DNA of 64,000 nucleotides, from positions 248,001-312,000 of the forward strand of contig JAJXVB010000001.1 of assembly GCA_021782365.1 (NCBI GenBank). The letters are read 5' to 3'. Below the pieces are notes generated by a model. That model was not told where the DNA came from. It was given only the letters and a program-made list of their open reading frames with translations, and did no database searches. This document shows, piece after piece, positions 35,122-45,156 of this stretch. The translations under genes were made by a program, and so were the position numbers. Each line of letters starts with the position of its first letter. Position 1 is the first letter of the stretch. The DNA is from Pseudomonadota bacterium. GTDB taxonomy: Bacteria; Pseudomonadota; Gammaproteobacteria; Burkholderiales; Gallionellaceae.

Positions 35122-37254
35122 TCAGCGCGATTCATCGCGCTTTCTTAGCGCGCGCCTCATCAAGATGCCGAGAATCAGCAGCAGACTTCCGCCTATCCAG
35201 AGCGGTGCGAGCACCGGCCTGTTCCACTTCTTCTGGTACTGCTCGCGCGCTTTTGGATCCACGCGCCAGTACTTAAGCTTGTTGTTGGCCATCACGTTGG
35301 GCTTCACGTTGTATAGCCAGCCGTGCTGCAGCACGTAATTCTTCGGGTGATATCCCCAGAGCCAGGGCGCATCGCTCCGCAAAATCGCAAGCATCCTGTC
35401 TATGATCGCCAGGCGCTCAGGGCCGTTTTCCATGTTCTTCATCTTCTCGAACAGCATATCGTATTCTGGATTACTGTAATTGGATGCATTCTCGCCGCCG
35501 TGCGCGACCTTCCCCTGGGCGCCGTCCAGAAGGAAAAGAAAATTTTCGGGATCAGGGTAATCTGCATTCCATCCATAATAGAACATCTGCGTGTCGCCTC
35601 TGCGCACCTTGTCCTGGAAGCGGTTGTAATCGGTGCTGCGCACCACGAGCTGCACGTTGATCTTGGCGAACTGCTTTCTGAGCCAGTCGAGACGCGACTT
35701 GTCGCCCACGCCGCTTGAGGTCGTGTCGAGATTGATCACCAGAGGCTGATGGGTCTTCTCATCGACGCCGTTCGGATAACCCGCCTCGGCAAGCAGGCGC
35801 TTCGCCTCCGAAATCGGCTTGCGCTTTGGCTGCCCGTCCACCCAGTCGTACACGACGGGATTGATGCCCGCCTTGCCTTCGCGGTAACCGAAAATCCCTG
35901 GCGGTATCGGTGACTGCGCGGCGACTCCACGCCCGTTGGCGAAGATCGAGATGAATTCCTCGAAGTCCACCGCGATCGAAATCGCCTGCCTCAGCTTGCG
36001 CGCGCGCTCCGAGCTTCCCCCCACGACGGGATCGAGCCAGTTGAATCCGGTATAGAGCGTGGAAGTCGCGACAGACGTGGAAAGCGTGATGCCTTTCCTG
36101 CGCATCTCGTCCGTCACATACGCCTCCCCGCCTGTCCCCACCTGGACTGCCTGATCGAAGCTGTCAGAACTGATGCCGGATGCATCGTAGTATCCCTGAA
36201 GGAATTTGTTCCAGTAGGGTATCGTCTCCTTCTCGAGCGTGAACACGACCCTGTCTATCAAAGGCAGCTTCCTGCCACGGTCGGCAAGCAGCCCCGTCTT
36301 TTCATCTCCCGCCTCACCATGAGACGGATAGGTCTCGCTGTCATAATAGGGATTTCTTTCGAGGACCATGCGCCGGTTCGGATTGTTCTCTGAAAGGTAG
36401 TAAGGTCCGCTGCCCACGGGCCACCAGTCGAGAGTCAAATTGCGCTCCTTCATGCCGGGCTGTTCATAGAAACGCTCGACTTCCATTGGCATAGGGGAAA
36501 AGAAAGGCATCGCGAGCCAATAGGCAAACTGCGGATACTTTCCCTTGATCGCGATGCGATAGGTGGTGTCGTTCACCACTTCGACGCCTGAAAGGGGATA
36601 TGCCCAAAGATCGGGATGTTTGCCCTTCTTGAGCGCATCCTGAAGCGCCTCTCCATACTCCCTGAAGCCCACGATGTATTCGCTCATCACGCCATAGATG
36701 GGGGAATGAAGTGCAGGGTCTGCAAGCCTTCTTATCTGATATGCATAGTCCTGCGCATTCACGGTACGCGTGCCGGCATGCGCGAAGTCTCCCGGCGCAT
36801 GCACGCCTTCCAGCTCTTTCGGCTCAAGGTGATCGTATTCCGGTCTTCCCTCTTCATCCTTTGCAAATGCCGGATGAGGCTGGTAGCGCATGCCGGGTTT
36901 GATATGGATTTCATATAGGCTGTATGCGATTCTGTCCTGCGGCGCATCTTCCGGCAAGGTTCGGTGTGAACTGTCCTGATAGGTCACCCTGGGCATTTCG
37001 CTTGCCGCCAGCGGCACGAGTTCGTATGGCCGCTTAAGGTAATGGTACTGCAAGGGCGGCGCATAGATGTTGGCGAGGAGCGCATACTCGTTCTCGCTGT
37101 AGGCCTGGGCCGGGTCGAGATGCTTGGGCCGCTCGGTGAAAGCCGTATAGAGTATCGAGCGCCCAGAATCGGATGCGGGATAGGGATCGTTCCACAATCC
37201 GCCATCGCAGGCGGAAAGAAGGAGCATCAGAAGGTATGCGGCTAGGCGTTTCAT
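35122..37254 (-). CDS. Peptide ABC importer substrate-binding lipoprotein
   Basis: The 710-residue protein starts at the ATG at 37254. It has a lipoprotein signal (MKRLAAYLLMLLLSAC, lipid at C16) and is a family 5 extracellular solute-binding protein (DppA/OppA/YejA type). Typical segments are RSILYTAFTERPKHLDPAQA near the mature start, GSGPYYLSENNPNRRMVLER in the middle and FYYGWNADYPDPENFLFLL near the C-terminus. A final membrane helix (LAPLWIGGSLLLILGILM) is unusual for this family. At 710 residues it is longer than most (500-600). The permeases lie downstream beyond the DUF302 pseudogene. Confidence 0.88.
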   Translation of the reverse strand: MKRLAAYLLMLLLSACDGGLWNDPYPASDSGRSILYTAFTERPKHLDPAQAYSENEYALLANIYAPPLQYHYLKRPYELVPLAASEMPRVTYQDSSHRTLPEDAPQDRIAYSLYEIHIKPGMRYQPHPAFAKDEEGRPEYDHLEPKELEGVHAPGDFAHAGTRTVNAQDYAYQIRRLADPALHSPIYGVMSEYIVGFREYGEALQDALKKGKHPDLWAYPLSGVEVVNDTTYRIAIKGKYPQFAYWLAMPFFSPMPMEVERFYEQPGMKERNLTLDWWPVGSGPYYLSENNPNRRMVLERNPYYDSETYPSHGEAGDEKTGLLADRGRKLPLIDRVVFTLEKETIPYWNKFLQGYYDASGISSDSFDQAVQVGTGGEAYVTDEMRRKGITLSTSVATSTLYTGFNWLDPVVGGSSERARKLRQAISIAVDFEEFISIFANGRGVAAQSPIPPGIFGYREGKAGINPVVYDWVDGQPKRKPISEAKRLLAEAGYPNGVDEKTHQPLVINLDTTSSGVGDKSRLDWLRKQFAKINVQLVVRSTDYNRFQDKVRRGDTQMFYYGWNADYPDPENFLFLLDGAQGKVAHGGENASNYSNPEYDMLFEKMKNMENGPERLAIIDRMLAILRSDAPWLWGYHPKNYVLQHGWLYNVKPNVMANNKLKYWRVDPKAREQYQKKWNRPVLAPLWIGGSLLLILGILMRRALRKRDESR

Positions 37255-37340
37255 GGCGCGAGAGTTTAGCCTAACGTTGCCATAAAGCAAAAAACGCAGT
37301 AAAGTTCGGCATCAAACCGTTTCTCTCCAAGGAGAATGAA

Positions 37341-37640
37341 ATGAACATATCAAGCACCAGCTTCAATCCCTCTTCAAGCGTCGATTCCGCACAGCAGCAG
37401 TCGCCTTCCGCAAAGCCGCCAAAGTCGGACTCGAACTCCTCCACTGTCGTGACCCTGTCCGAACAAGGAAAGAAGCTTAGCCAGTCGCAGAACCAGGCGT
37501 CCGCCGCACAACAGGCCAATCAGGCTCAGCAGAACACACAAGCGCAACAGAACGCCCACGCCCAGAGCGCGCATGCGAACCAGCCTCCTGGAATCCCCGC
37601 CATCGAAGGCAAGAGCGGGCGCGTAAGCACCTATGCCTGA
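37341..37640 (+). CDS. Small Ser/Gln/Ala-rich protein of unknown function
   Basis: The 99-residue protein is hydrophilic, without signal peptide or cysteine. A low-complexity N-terminus (MNISSTSFNPSSSVDSAQQQ) precedes TVVTLSEQGKKLSQ, a motif resembling short conserved helices in FlgM/motility-associated small proteins. A tract of AQQ/QAQ repeats (residues 53-79) follows. AAGGAG lies 6 nt before the ATG, so translation is likely. It is 31 nt upstream of the cyclase gene on the same strand, and so may be co-expressed. I recognise no family. Confidence 0.6.
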   Translation: MNISSTSFNPSSSVDSAQQQSPSAKPPKSDSNSSTVVTLSEQGKKLSQSQNQASAAQQANQAQQNTQAQQNAHAQSAHANQPPGIPAIEGKSGRVSTYA

Positions 37641-37671
37641 TTCCGAGTAAAACTCAGGCTGCGGATCGTTC

Positions 37672-39054
37672 ATGGATGCTTCGACAGGCAGCCCCGTCCC
37701 CGATGATCCGCAATGCCATGACGTATATGCCGAGCTTGCCGCCGAGCAGGAGGCGCATGCCGGAACCCGCGCAAGACTGAAACTGCTAGAGCGCACCCTG
37801 ATGCGCTTCGTGCCGCGCAACCTGATCGACTTTCTGGGCAAGACCGACATACAGGACGTGGAACTCGGAGACCAGGTCGAAAAATCCATGTCCGTCGTGT
37901 TCACCGACATCCGCAACTTCACGTCTCTGTCGGAGAGCATGACGCCGCAGCAGACCTTCAACATGATCAACTCGTATTTCTCGGTGATGAATCCCGTCGT
38001 CACCGCGCACCGGGGCATCATCGACAAGTACATGGGCGATGCGATCATGGCGCTTTTCCCCAACCAGGCTGACGACGCGCTGAACGGCGCACTGGCGATG
38101 CTCTCGAGGCTCGACGAATACAATGCGGGTCGCGAGCGTGCTTCCTATGCGGCGATACGCATAGGCATAGGCGTGAACACCGGCCTGCTGATGCTGGGCG
38201 TGATCGGCGGCGCGAACCGCATGGAGGGCACGGTGATCAGCCATGCGGTCAACCTGGCATCCCGCCTGCAGACGCTGACCAAGACCTATGGCACGCCGCT
38301 ATTGATCAGCGAGCATACGCTCTACAGCCTGTCAGAGCCGGAAAATTTTCTGGTGCGCCATCTGGGCCGCGTCAAGGTAGCCTACAAGACGCATCCCGAG
38401 CCGATCTACGAGGTGTTCAATCACGACGCACCCGATGTCCGCGAGAAGAAGGCGCGCTCATTGAGGAAATTCGAGGAGGCGCTTGCCCGCTACCACACGC
38501 GCGACGCGCTAAGGGCTCGCCCGATGCTCGACGAGATCGTGCGCGAAAACCCGGCGGACATTCCGGCCAAGGTTTATCTGCAGCGCTGCGAGGAATTCCT
38601 GAAAACCGGACTCTACAACGGCTCTGAAGAATTCGACGGCGACGTCTCATGGCGCAGCGAATACGAATCGGGCATAGCGGAATTCGATGCGCAGCACAGC
38701 GAATTGATCGATCAGATAGAGACGCTGCACGACGCATTCCTGAGCCAGGATCCACAGACAGGATCGCTGCTCTCAAGGCTAGAGGCCGACGTCCGCAGAC
38801 ACTTCGGGCACGAAGAAGAGCTGATGCGCGAGCACCGCTATCCATTTGCTGCCGACCACATCGCGCAACATCGCTCCTATCTCAGGTCGCTCATGAATCT
38901 CAAGCCTGAGATCCTCTCCCCCTCCGGCGACCCGTGGTACACGGGCTTCAGGATCAAGCTCTTCCTTGCAGAATGGATGCTAAACCACTCCAATCGCGAC
39001 GACCGCCATCTGGGCAGATTCCTGCTCGATAAAGGTGTACTCGAAACGCACTAG
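37672..39054 (+). CDS. Class III nucleotidyl cyclase fused to bacteriohemerythrin
   Basis: The 460-residue soluble protein has a short N-terminal coiled coil (residues 18-45), a class III cyclase domain (about 68-250), a helical linker (about 260-315) and a C-terminal hemerythrin domain (about 325-455). Cyclase residues are present: metal aspartates D79 (VVFTDIRNF) and D123 (DKYMGDAIM), adenine-site K119 and T187, and transition-state N194 and R198. The Thr suggests cAMP, not cGMP. Hemerythrin di-iron ligands are also all visible: H342, H377 and E381, H396 and H400, H439 and D444. Oxygen, NO or redox control of cAMP synthesis is inferred. Confidence 0.85.
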   Translation: MDASTGSPVPDDPQCHDVYAELAAEQEAHAGTRARLKLLERTLMRFVPRNLIDFLGKTDIQDVELGDQVEKSMSVVFTDIRNFTSLSESMTPQQTFNMINSYFSVMNPVVTAHRGIIDKYMGDAIMALFPNQADDALNGALAMLSRLDEYNAGRERASYAAIRIGIGVNTGLLMLGVIGGANRMEGTVISHAVNLASRLQTLTKTYGTPLLISEHTLYSLSEPENFLVRHLGRVKVAYKTHPEPIYEVFNHDAPDVREKKARSLRKFEEALARYHTRDALRARPMLDEIVRENPADIPAKVYLQRCEEFLKTGLYNGSEEFDGDVSWRSEYESGIAEFDAQHSELIDQIETLHDAFLSQDPQTGSLLSRLEADVRRHFGHEEELMREHRYPFAADHIAQHRSYLRSLMNLKPEILSPSGDPWYTGFRIKLFLAEWMLNHSNRDDRHLGRFLLDKGVLETH

Positions 39055-39093
39055 CCAGTATCATTCATACCTTATTTTTTCACTCGACAAATC

Positions 39094-40101
39094 ATGCAAG
39101 CAGAATGGCAACAGTTCCTGGCCTCGCAGGGTGCAAATATCGAGGACGGCAGGGTCTTACACTTCGGCGACTTGCGCGCGGAGCTTGCTGCTGCAGTAGG
39201 CGAAAACACGCTCTGCAGTCTCGGGCAATTCTCCATCCTTCGCGTATCGGGAGAGGATGCGCAGACCTTCTTGCAGAACCTTCTGAGCAACGACATCAGG
39301 GAGGTATCGGCCAGTCGCGCGCAGCACTCAAGCTTCAACAGCGCAAAGGGAAGGATGCTCGCAAACTTCCTGGTCTGGATGGATGGCAACGACTATCTGC
39401 TGATGCTTCCCAGTTCGCTTTCCGAGATGATGCGCAAGAAGCTATCCATGTATGTGCTGCGCTCCAAGGTGAAGATTGCGCTGGACGACGGGATCGCGAT
39501 CGGCCTCTCGGGCCCGACCGCAAAGCCACCCGTCGATTGCGGCGAACTGATGTGCGTCGCGCACACGGATCTTGCCGGCGCGATCAGGCTGGGAGAGACG
39601 CGCCACATGATTTACGCATCCATTGAAAACGCGATCCCGCTCTGGCAGTCACTCGCAGGCCAGGCAAAACCCGTGAGCAGCACATGCTGGGACTGGTTCA
39701 ACATCCGCGCCGGCATCCCCGTGATCCTCGAACAGACCCAGGAAGAGTTCGTGCCCCAGATGGTGAATTTCGACCTGATAGGCGGCATCAACTTCAAGAA
39801 GGGATGCTATCCCGGCCAGGAGATCGTAGCGCGCATGCACTACCTCGGAAAATTGAAGCGCCGCATGTACCTCGCTCATTTGGAAGGCTCAGCAAAACCG
39901 GGAGATCATCTTTACAGCGAGGACATGGCCGGACAATCCTGCGGGATGATCGCCAATGCAGCCCCCTCCCCTTCAGGCGGAAGCGATGTGCTCGCAGTGG
40001 TGCAGACCGCAAGCCGCGATGCACATCCGATACACATGGATTCCATGGAAGGGGAAGCGCTGCAATTCGAGCCGCTCCCCTATGAGCTGCCGAAAGAGTA
40101 G
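39094..40101 (+). CDS. ygfZ: Folate-dependent Fe-S cluster protein YgfZ
   Basis: The 335-residue protein has the GcvT/YgfZ fold. The YgfZ signature KKGCYPGQEIVARMHYLGK, with the redox-active cysteine, is at about residue 231. YgfZ uses tetrahydrofolate to help repair or maintain certain iron-sulfur enzymes such as MiaB. The N-terminal CSLGQFSILRVSGEDAQTFL is typical of the folate-binding fold. It is 39 nt after the cyclase and ends adjacent to the convergent GNAT gene. Confidence 0.92.
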   Translation: MQAEWQQFLASQGANIEDGRVLHFGDLRAELAAAVGENTLCSLGQFSILRVSGEDAQTFLQNLLSNDIREVSASRAQHSSFNSAKGRMLANFLVWMDGNDYLLMLPSSLSEMMRKKLSMYVLRSKVKIALDDGIAIGLSGPTAKPPVDCGELMCVAHTDLAGAIRLGETRHMIYASIENAIPLWQSLAGQAKPVSSTCWDWFNIRAGIPVILEQTQEEFVPQMVNFDLIGGINFKKGCYPGQEIVARMHYLGKLKRRMYLAHLEGSAKPGDHLYSEDMAGQSCGMIANAAPSPSGGSDVLAVVQTASRDAHPIHMDSMEGEALQFEPLPYELPKE

Positions 40102-40536
40102 TCACTCTGAAAGCGACAGACGCATCTTGATGTGAGGCAGGCCTGCATCCATGAAGGCTTCGCCTTCCTCCTCGAATCCGAAAATCCGGTAAAACGGAAC
40201 GGCCTGAACCTGCGCGTCGACATCCACTGAAGGATAACCCTGAGCGCGCGCATGGCTCAAGAGCGCCTCGACGATCGCCGTGCCGACTTTCTGGTTGCGC
40301 CATGTGGGCAGCACCGCGATGCGCCCTATGTGTCCGTCAGCCTTGATGCGCCCGCAGCCTATCGCCTGCCCATCCAGGCTCAGCGCCAGCGCGTGGCGGC
40401 ATGTCTCATCCCGCCCGTCCCATTCGAGGTCTTCCGGTATGCCCTGCTCTTCGACGAACACCACCTGACGCACGGACTTCAGGAGCGGCTCGCCATCGCG
40501 CCAAGAAATCAGGCTAACCGTGAAGGTATTGCTCAT
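40102..40536 (-). CDS. GNAT family N-acetyltransferase
   Basis: The 144-residue protein starts at the ATG at 40536 with AAAGGA upstream; a longer frame overlaps the L,D-transpeptidase. The acetyl-CoA binding P-loop is RIAVLPTWRNQKVGTAIVEAL, and the N-terminal RQVVFVEEQGIPEDLEWDGR and C-terminal VQAVPFYRIFGFEEEGEAF are characteristic of the ElaA/YjcF-like group. The substrate is unknown, possibly a small amine. It is the last gene of the tadA-ldt-GNAT run. Confidence 0.85.
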   Translation of the reverse strand: MSNTFTVSLISWRDGEPLLKSVRQVVFVEEQGIPEDLEWDGRDETCRHALALSLDGQAIGCGRIKADGHIGRIAVLPTWRNQKVGTAIVEALLSHARAQGYPSVDVDAQVQAVPFYRIFGFEEEGEAFMDAGLPHIKMRLSLSE

Positions 40537-40546
40537 GCTGTTCCTT

Positions 40547-41646
<1,100 letters not shown>

Positions 41647-41680
41647 ATCGCTCATCAAAAGCTCTCTTACAGGATAAATC

Positions 41681-42136
41681 ATGACGGAAAACAACAAGAT
41701 CGAATTCTCGTTGCCTTCGACAGGCGGCGGCACATTCACAGCCTCGTCAGCTCACGGCAGGAACCTCGTGGTCTACTTCTACCCCAAGGACGACACGCCG
41801 GGCTGCACAACCGAGGCCGTGCAGTTTCGCGATCTTTATGAAGCGTTCCAGAAGGCCGACTGCGTCATCGTCGGCATTTCCCGTGACAGCCTGAAGTCCC
41901 ACGAGAACTTCAAGAGCAAGTTCACGCTTCCGTTCGAGCTTCTTTCCGACGAAGACGAAAAGGTCTGCAGGCAGTTCGACGTGATCAAGGAAAAGAACAT
42001 GTACGGCAAGCAGGTGATGGGCATAGAGCGCAGTACCTTCGTATTCGACAAGACCGGCGCGTTGCGCCGCGAGTGGAGAAAGTTGAAGGCGGAAGGACAT
42101 GCCCAGGAAGTCCTCGATTTCATTAAAACCCTCTGA
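41681..42136 (+). CDS. bcp: Cytoplasmic Bcp-type peroxiredoxin
   Basis: The 151-residue protein lacks a signal peptide. The peroxidatic cysteine is C42 in DDTPGCTTEAVQF; the position five residues later, where the exported homologue has its resolving cysteine, is V47. It therefore belongs to the one-cysteine or alternative-resolving subgroup (other cysteines are in FQKADCVIVG and KVCRQF). It reduces hydrogen peroxide and alkyl peroxides. It begins a co-directional run with phoH 12 nt downstream. Confidence 0.9.
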   Translation: MTENNKIEFSLPSTGGGTFTASSAHGRNLVVYFYPKDDTPGCTTEAVQFRDLYEAFQKADCVIVGISRDSLKSHENFKSKFTLPFELLSDEDEKVCRQFDVIKEKNMYGKQVMGIERSTFVFDKTGALRREWRKLKAEGHAQEVLDFIKTL

Positions 42137-42148
42137 TAAAGGAAGCTC

Positions 42149-43561
42149 ATGCGCCAACGCAAGAAAGCGGTATCCGACACCAAGCTGTTTGTTCTGGACA
42201 CCAACGTGTTACTGCATGACCCGACCAGCCTGTTCCGCTTCGAGGAACACGACATCTGCCTGCCGATGTTCGTGCTGGAGGAACTGGACAACAAGAAGAA
42301 GGGCACGACAGAAGTCGCCCGCAATGCGCGCCAGGCCAGCCGTTTCCTCGACGAAATCGTAAGCGATGCGCCTCACGACATCGAGGCCGGCATCTCGCTC
42401 GAATCGCGCATGCACAAAACCAGCACCGGAAGGCTGTTCCTGCAGACCAGCTTCATCAAGCAGGAGCTTCCGAACAACCTCGAACTGGGCAAGGCGGACA
42501 ACGCGATCCTGGGAGTAGTGATCGGGCTTCAGGAGCTTCAGCCAGAACGTTCGGTGATCCTGGTCAGCAAGGACATCAACATGCGCATCAAGGCCCGCGC
42601 GCTGGGCCTCGAGGCGCAGGACTATTTCAACGACAAGGTGCTGGAAGACACCGACCTCTTGTATACCGGCGTGCTGGAACTGCCGCAGGATTTCTGGGAG
42701 ACCCATGGCCGCGACATGAAGTCCTGGATCAAGGATGGCCAGACCTACTACCAAATACAAGGGCCGCTATGCGGCGCCCTGTTCGTCAACCAGTTCGTCT
42801 ATCGCGAAGAGGATGACGGCTCTGGATTTTACGCGATCGTGCTCGAGCAGAACGACACCAGCGCGGTGCTTCGCACGCTCACAGACTACACGAACAGCAA
42901 GAACAACGTGTGGGGGATCGTCGCCCGCAACCGCGAACAGAACTTCGTGCTCAACCTGCTGCTCAATCCCGACATCGATTTCGTGACTCTCCTGGGTCAG
43001 GCGGGAACGGGAAAGACGCTGCTCACGCTCGCCGCGGGGCTCATGCAGACCCTGGAGGCGAAGCTCTATTCCGAAATCATCATCACGCGCGTGACCGTGC
43101 CGATAGGCGAGGACATCGGCTTCCTGCCCGGAACAGAAGAGGAGAAGATGACGCCCTGGATGGGCGCGCTGGAGGACAACCTCGACGTCTTGAACAAGAC
43201 CGACGAGGATGCCGGAGACTGGGGACGCGCCGCGACCCGCGACCTGATCCGCTCGCGCATCAAGGTGAAATCCCTGAATTTCATGCGCGGCCGGACTTTC
43301 CTGAACAAATACATTATCATAGACGAATCCCAGAACCTGACGCCCAAGCAGATGAAGACCCTGATCACCCGCGCGGGTCCCGGCACCAAGGTCGTGTGCA
43401 TGGGCAACATCGCGCAGATAGACACCCCCTACCTTTCCGAAGGGAGTTCTGGCCTGACCTATGTGGTCGACAGGTTCAAGGGATGGCAACACGGCGGACA
43501 CATCACTTTATTGCGCGGAGAACGCTCCAGACTGGCGGATCACGCAGGCGAGGTTCTGTGA
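42149..43561 (+). CDS. PhoH family protein with N-terminal PIN domain
   Basis: The 470-residue protein fuses an N-terminal PIN nuclease-like domain ([20 protein letters not shown], residues 10-29, and [15 protein letters not shown] near 135) with a C-terminal PhoH-type ATPase. Walker [17 protein letters not shown] is near residue 281 and [17 protein letters not shown] near 390. PIN-PhoH (PhoH2-type) proteins act as RNA helicase/nucleases in other bacteria. The whole length matches that family. It lies between bcp and msrB. Confidence 0.92.
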   Translation: MRQRKKAVSDTKLFVLDTNVLLHDPTSLFRFEEHDICLPMFVLEELDNKKKGTTEVARNARQASRFLDEIVSDAPHDIEAGISLESRMHKTSTGRLFLQTSFIKQELPNNLELGKADNAILGVVIGLQELQPERSVILVSKDINMRIKARALGLEAQDYFNDKVLEDTDLLYTGVLELPQDFWETHGRDMKSWIKDGQTYYQIQGPLCGALFVNQFVYREEDDGSGFYAIVLEQNDTSAVLRTLTDYTNSKNNVWGIVARNREQNFVLNLLLNPDIDFVTLLGQAGTGKTLLTLAAGLMQTLEAKLYSEIIITRVTVPIGEDIGFLPGTEEEKMTPWMGALEDNLDVLNKTDEDAGDWGRAATRDLIRSRIKVKSLNFMRGRTFLNKYIIIDESQNLTPKQMKTLITRAGPGTKVVCMGNIAQIDTPYLSEGSSGLTYVVDRFKGWQHGGHITLLRGERSRLADHAGEVL

Positions 43562-43565
43562 AACG

Positions 43566-43958
43566 ATGACGACAAAACCCGATGAAGATTGGCGCAACAA
43601 GCTCACGCCCGAGCAGTACCGGATATGCCGCGAATGCGGCACGGAGCCCGCCTTCACGGGCCAGTACTGGGATTGCCACGACCCCGGCATCTACCGCTGC
43701 GTGTGCTGCGGCAACGGTCTTTTCGACGCAGCGACGAAATACGACTCCGGCACAGGATGGCCAAGCTTCTGGCAGCCCATAGAAAGCGACAGCGTTTCCA
43801 CCCGCGCCGACTACAGCCATGGCATGCGACGCGATGAGGTAAACTGCGCGCATTGCGGCTCCCACCTGGGCCATGTCTTTCCCGACGGGCCAAGGCCCAC
43901 CGGGTTGCGCTATTGCATCAACTCGGCCTCCTTGACGCTAGACAGAAATAAACCATGA
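43566..43958 (+). CDS. msrB: Peptide-methionine (R)-S-oxide reductase
   Basis: The 130-residue protein starts at the ATG at 43566; a longer frame lies inside phoH. MsrB reduces methionine-R-sulfoxide in oxidised proteins. Zinc-binding CxxC pairs (CVCCGNGLF and [10 protein letters not shown]), [11 protein letters not shown] and the catalytic cysteine in [11 protein letters not shown] are all present. No signal peptide, so cytoplasmic. Its stop overlaps the yciB start (ATGA). Confidence 0.95.
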   Translation: MTTKPDEDWRNKLTPEQYRICRECGTEPAFTGQYWDCHDPGIYRCVCCGNGLFDAATKYDSGTGWPSFWQPIESDSVSTRADYSHGMRRDEVNCAHCGSHLGHVFPDGPRPTGLRYCINSASLTLDRNKP

Positions 43959-44569
43959 AACTGCTATTCGATGTCTTTCCGGTAATACTGTTTTTCATCT
44001 TTTTCAAGTTTGGAAATTCGCACCCCGAGGTCGCAGAAGCGATCCTCGCCCACTTCGACATCGTGCTGCCGGCGACCATCAAGCCCGCGATTTTCCTGGC
44101 AACCCTGGTTTCGATCTTCGCCACCACCTTCCAGATCATCTGGACCAAGCTTCGCCACGGCAAGGTAGACACGATGCTCTGGATCAGCTTCTTCGTGATC
44201 ACCCTGCTCGGAGGCGCCACGCTGATCTTCCACAACGACACCTTCATCAGGTGGAAGCCAACCGTGCTCTACTGGCTTTTCTCCATCGCCCTGTTAGGCT
44301 CGAACCTGATCTTCAAGAAGAACCTGATACGCAGCGCGCTGAGCACCAAGATCGCGCTTCCCGTTCGCGTATGGAACCTCTTGAACCTGAGCTGGAGCAT
44401 ATTCTTCCTGACCCTGGGATTCATCAACCTGTATGTCGCCTACACCTATCCGATCGAGACCTGGGTCAACTTCAAACTCTTCGGCTTCACCGCCCTGATG
44501 CTGATATTCGTCGTCGCGCAAAGCGCATGGCTTTCCAAATACATGAAAGAAGACAAGGAAAACAACTGA
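43955..44569 (+). CDS. yciB: Inner-membrane septation protein YciB
   Basis: The 204-residue membrane protein has five or six helices and the family motifs [19 protein letters not shown] at the start and [40 protein letters not shown] and [20 protein letters not shown] further on. YciB (formerly IspZ) affects cell length and septation. It is followed by yciI, overlapping by 1 nt, an order typical of beta- and gammaproteobacteria. Confidence 0.95.
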   Translation: MKLLFDVFPVILFFIFFKFGNSHPEVAEAILAHFDIVLPATIKPAIFLATLVSIFATTFQIIWTKLRHGKVDTMLWISFFVITLLGGATLIFHNDTFIRWKPTVLYWLFSIALLGSNLIFKKNLIRSALSTKIALPVRVWNLLNLSWSIFFLTLGFINLYVAYTYPIETWVNFKLFGFTALMLIFVVAQSAWLSKYMKEDKENN

Positions 44570-44871
44570 TGTGGTATGCAATCGTCGGGCATGACGCCCC
44601 AAACAGCCTTGAAAAGCGAATGAACAACCGCCCCGCCCATGTGGCTCGCCTGCAGGAGTTGCAGGCACAGGGACGCCTGATGGTGGCAGGCCCCTTTCCG
44701 GCGATAGACTCGGAAGACCCGGGTGCCGCTGGCTTCACAGGCAGCCTGATCATCGCCGAATTTCCGTCTCTTGCCGAGGCTGAAGCCTGGGTCGATGCGG
44801 AACCTTATCTCTCAGGCGGCGTCTACGAAAAGGTCACCGTCAAGCCTTTCAAGAAGACTTTTCCTTCATGA
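44569..44871 (+). CDS. yciI: YciI family protein
   Basis: The 100-residue protein begins [18 protein letters not shown] and has the family's dimeric ferredoxin-like layout: an [20 protein letters not shown] segment with the conserved G-P and a C-terminal [18 protein letters not shown]. YciI proteins are of uncertain function, possibly enzymes acting on small ring compounds. It overlaps yciB by 1 nt and bolA by 4 nt. Confidence 0.9.
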   Translation: MWYAIVGHDAPNSLEKRMNNRPAHVARLQELQAQGRLMVAGPFPAIDSEDPGAAGFTGSLIIAEFPSLAEAEAWVDAEPYLSGGVYEKVTVKPFKKTFPS

Positions 44872-45131
44872 ACCGCATCGAAACCATGCGCGAAAGGCTC
44901 GCAAACCTCGACCCGGTATCGATCGACATCGTCGACGAGAGCCACAAGCATGCGGGCCATGCGGGCGCGAAGGATGGCGGGGGCCATTATCTGCTCAGGA
45001 TCGTAGCCCCCGCTTTTGCCGGAAAGACTACGATGGCGCGCCACCGTATGATATATTCCGTGCTGGGAGAGATGATGAAGCGTGACATACACGCTCTTAA
45101 CATACAGGCAAAAACGCCGGAAGAAGTTTAA
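44868..45131 (+). CDS. bolA: BolA family protein
   Basis: The 87-residue protein is a compact BolA/IbaG-type domain: [15 protein letters not shown] with the conserved histidine and [24 protein letters not shown]. BolA proteins pair with monothiol glutaredoxins in iron-sulfur delivery and influence morphology under stress. It ends 25 nt before the start of the PPIase gene and is probably co-transcribed with it. Confidence 0.93.
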   Translation: MNRIETMRERLANLDPVSIDIVDESHKHAGHAGAKDGGGHYLLRIVAPAFAGKTTMARHRMIYSVLGEMMKRDIHALNIQAKTPEEV

Positions 45132-45156
45132 CTTTATTAATCCAAGAGGGACTTAC

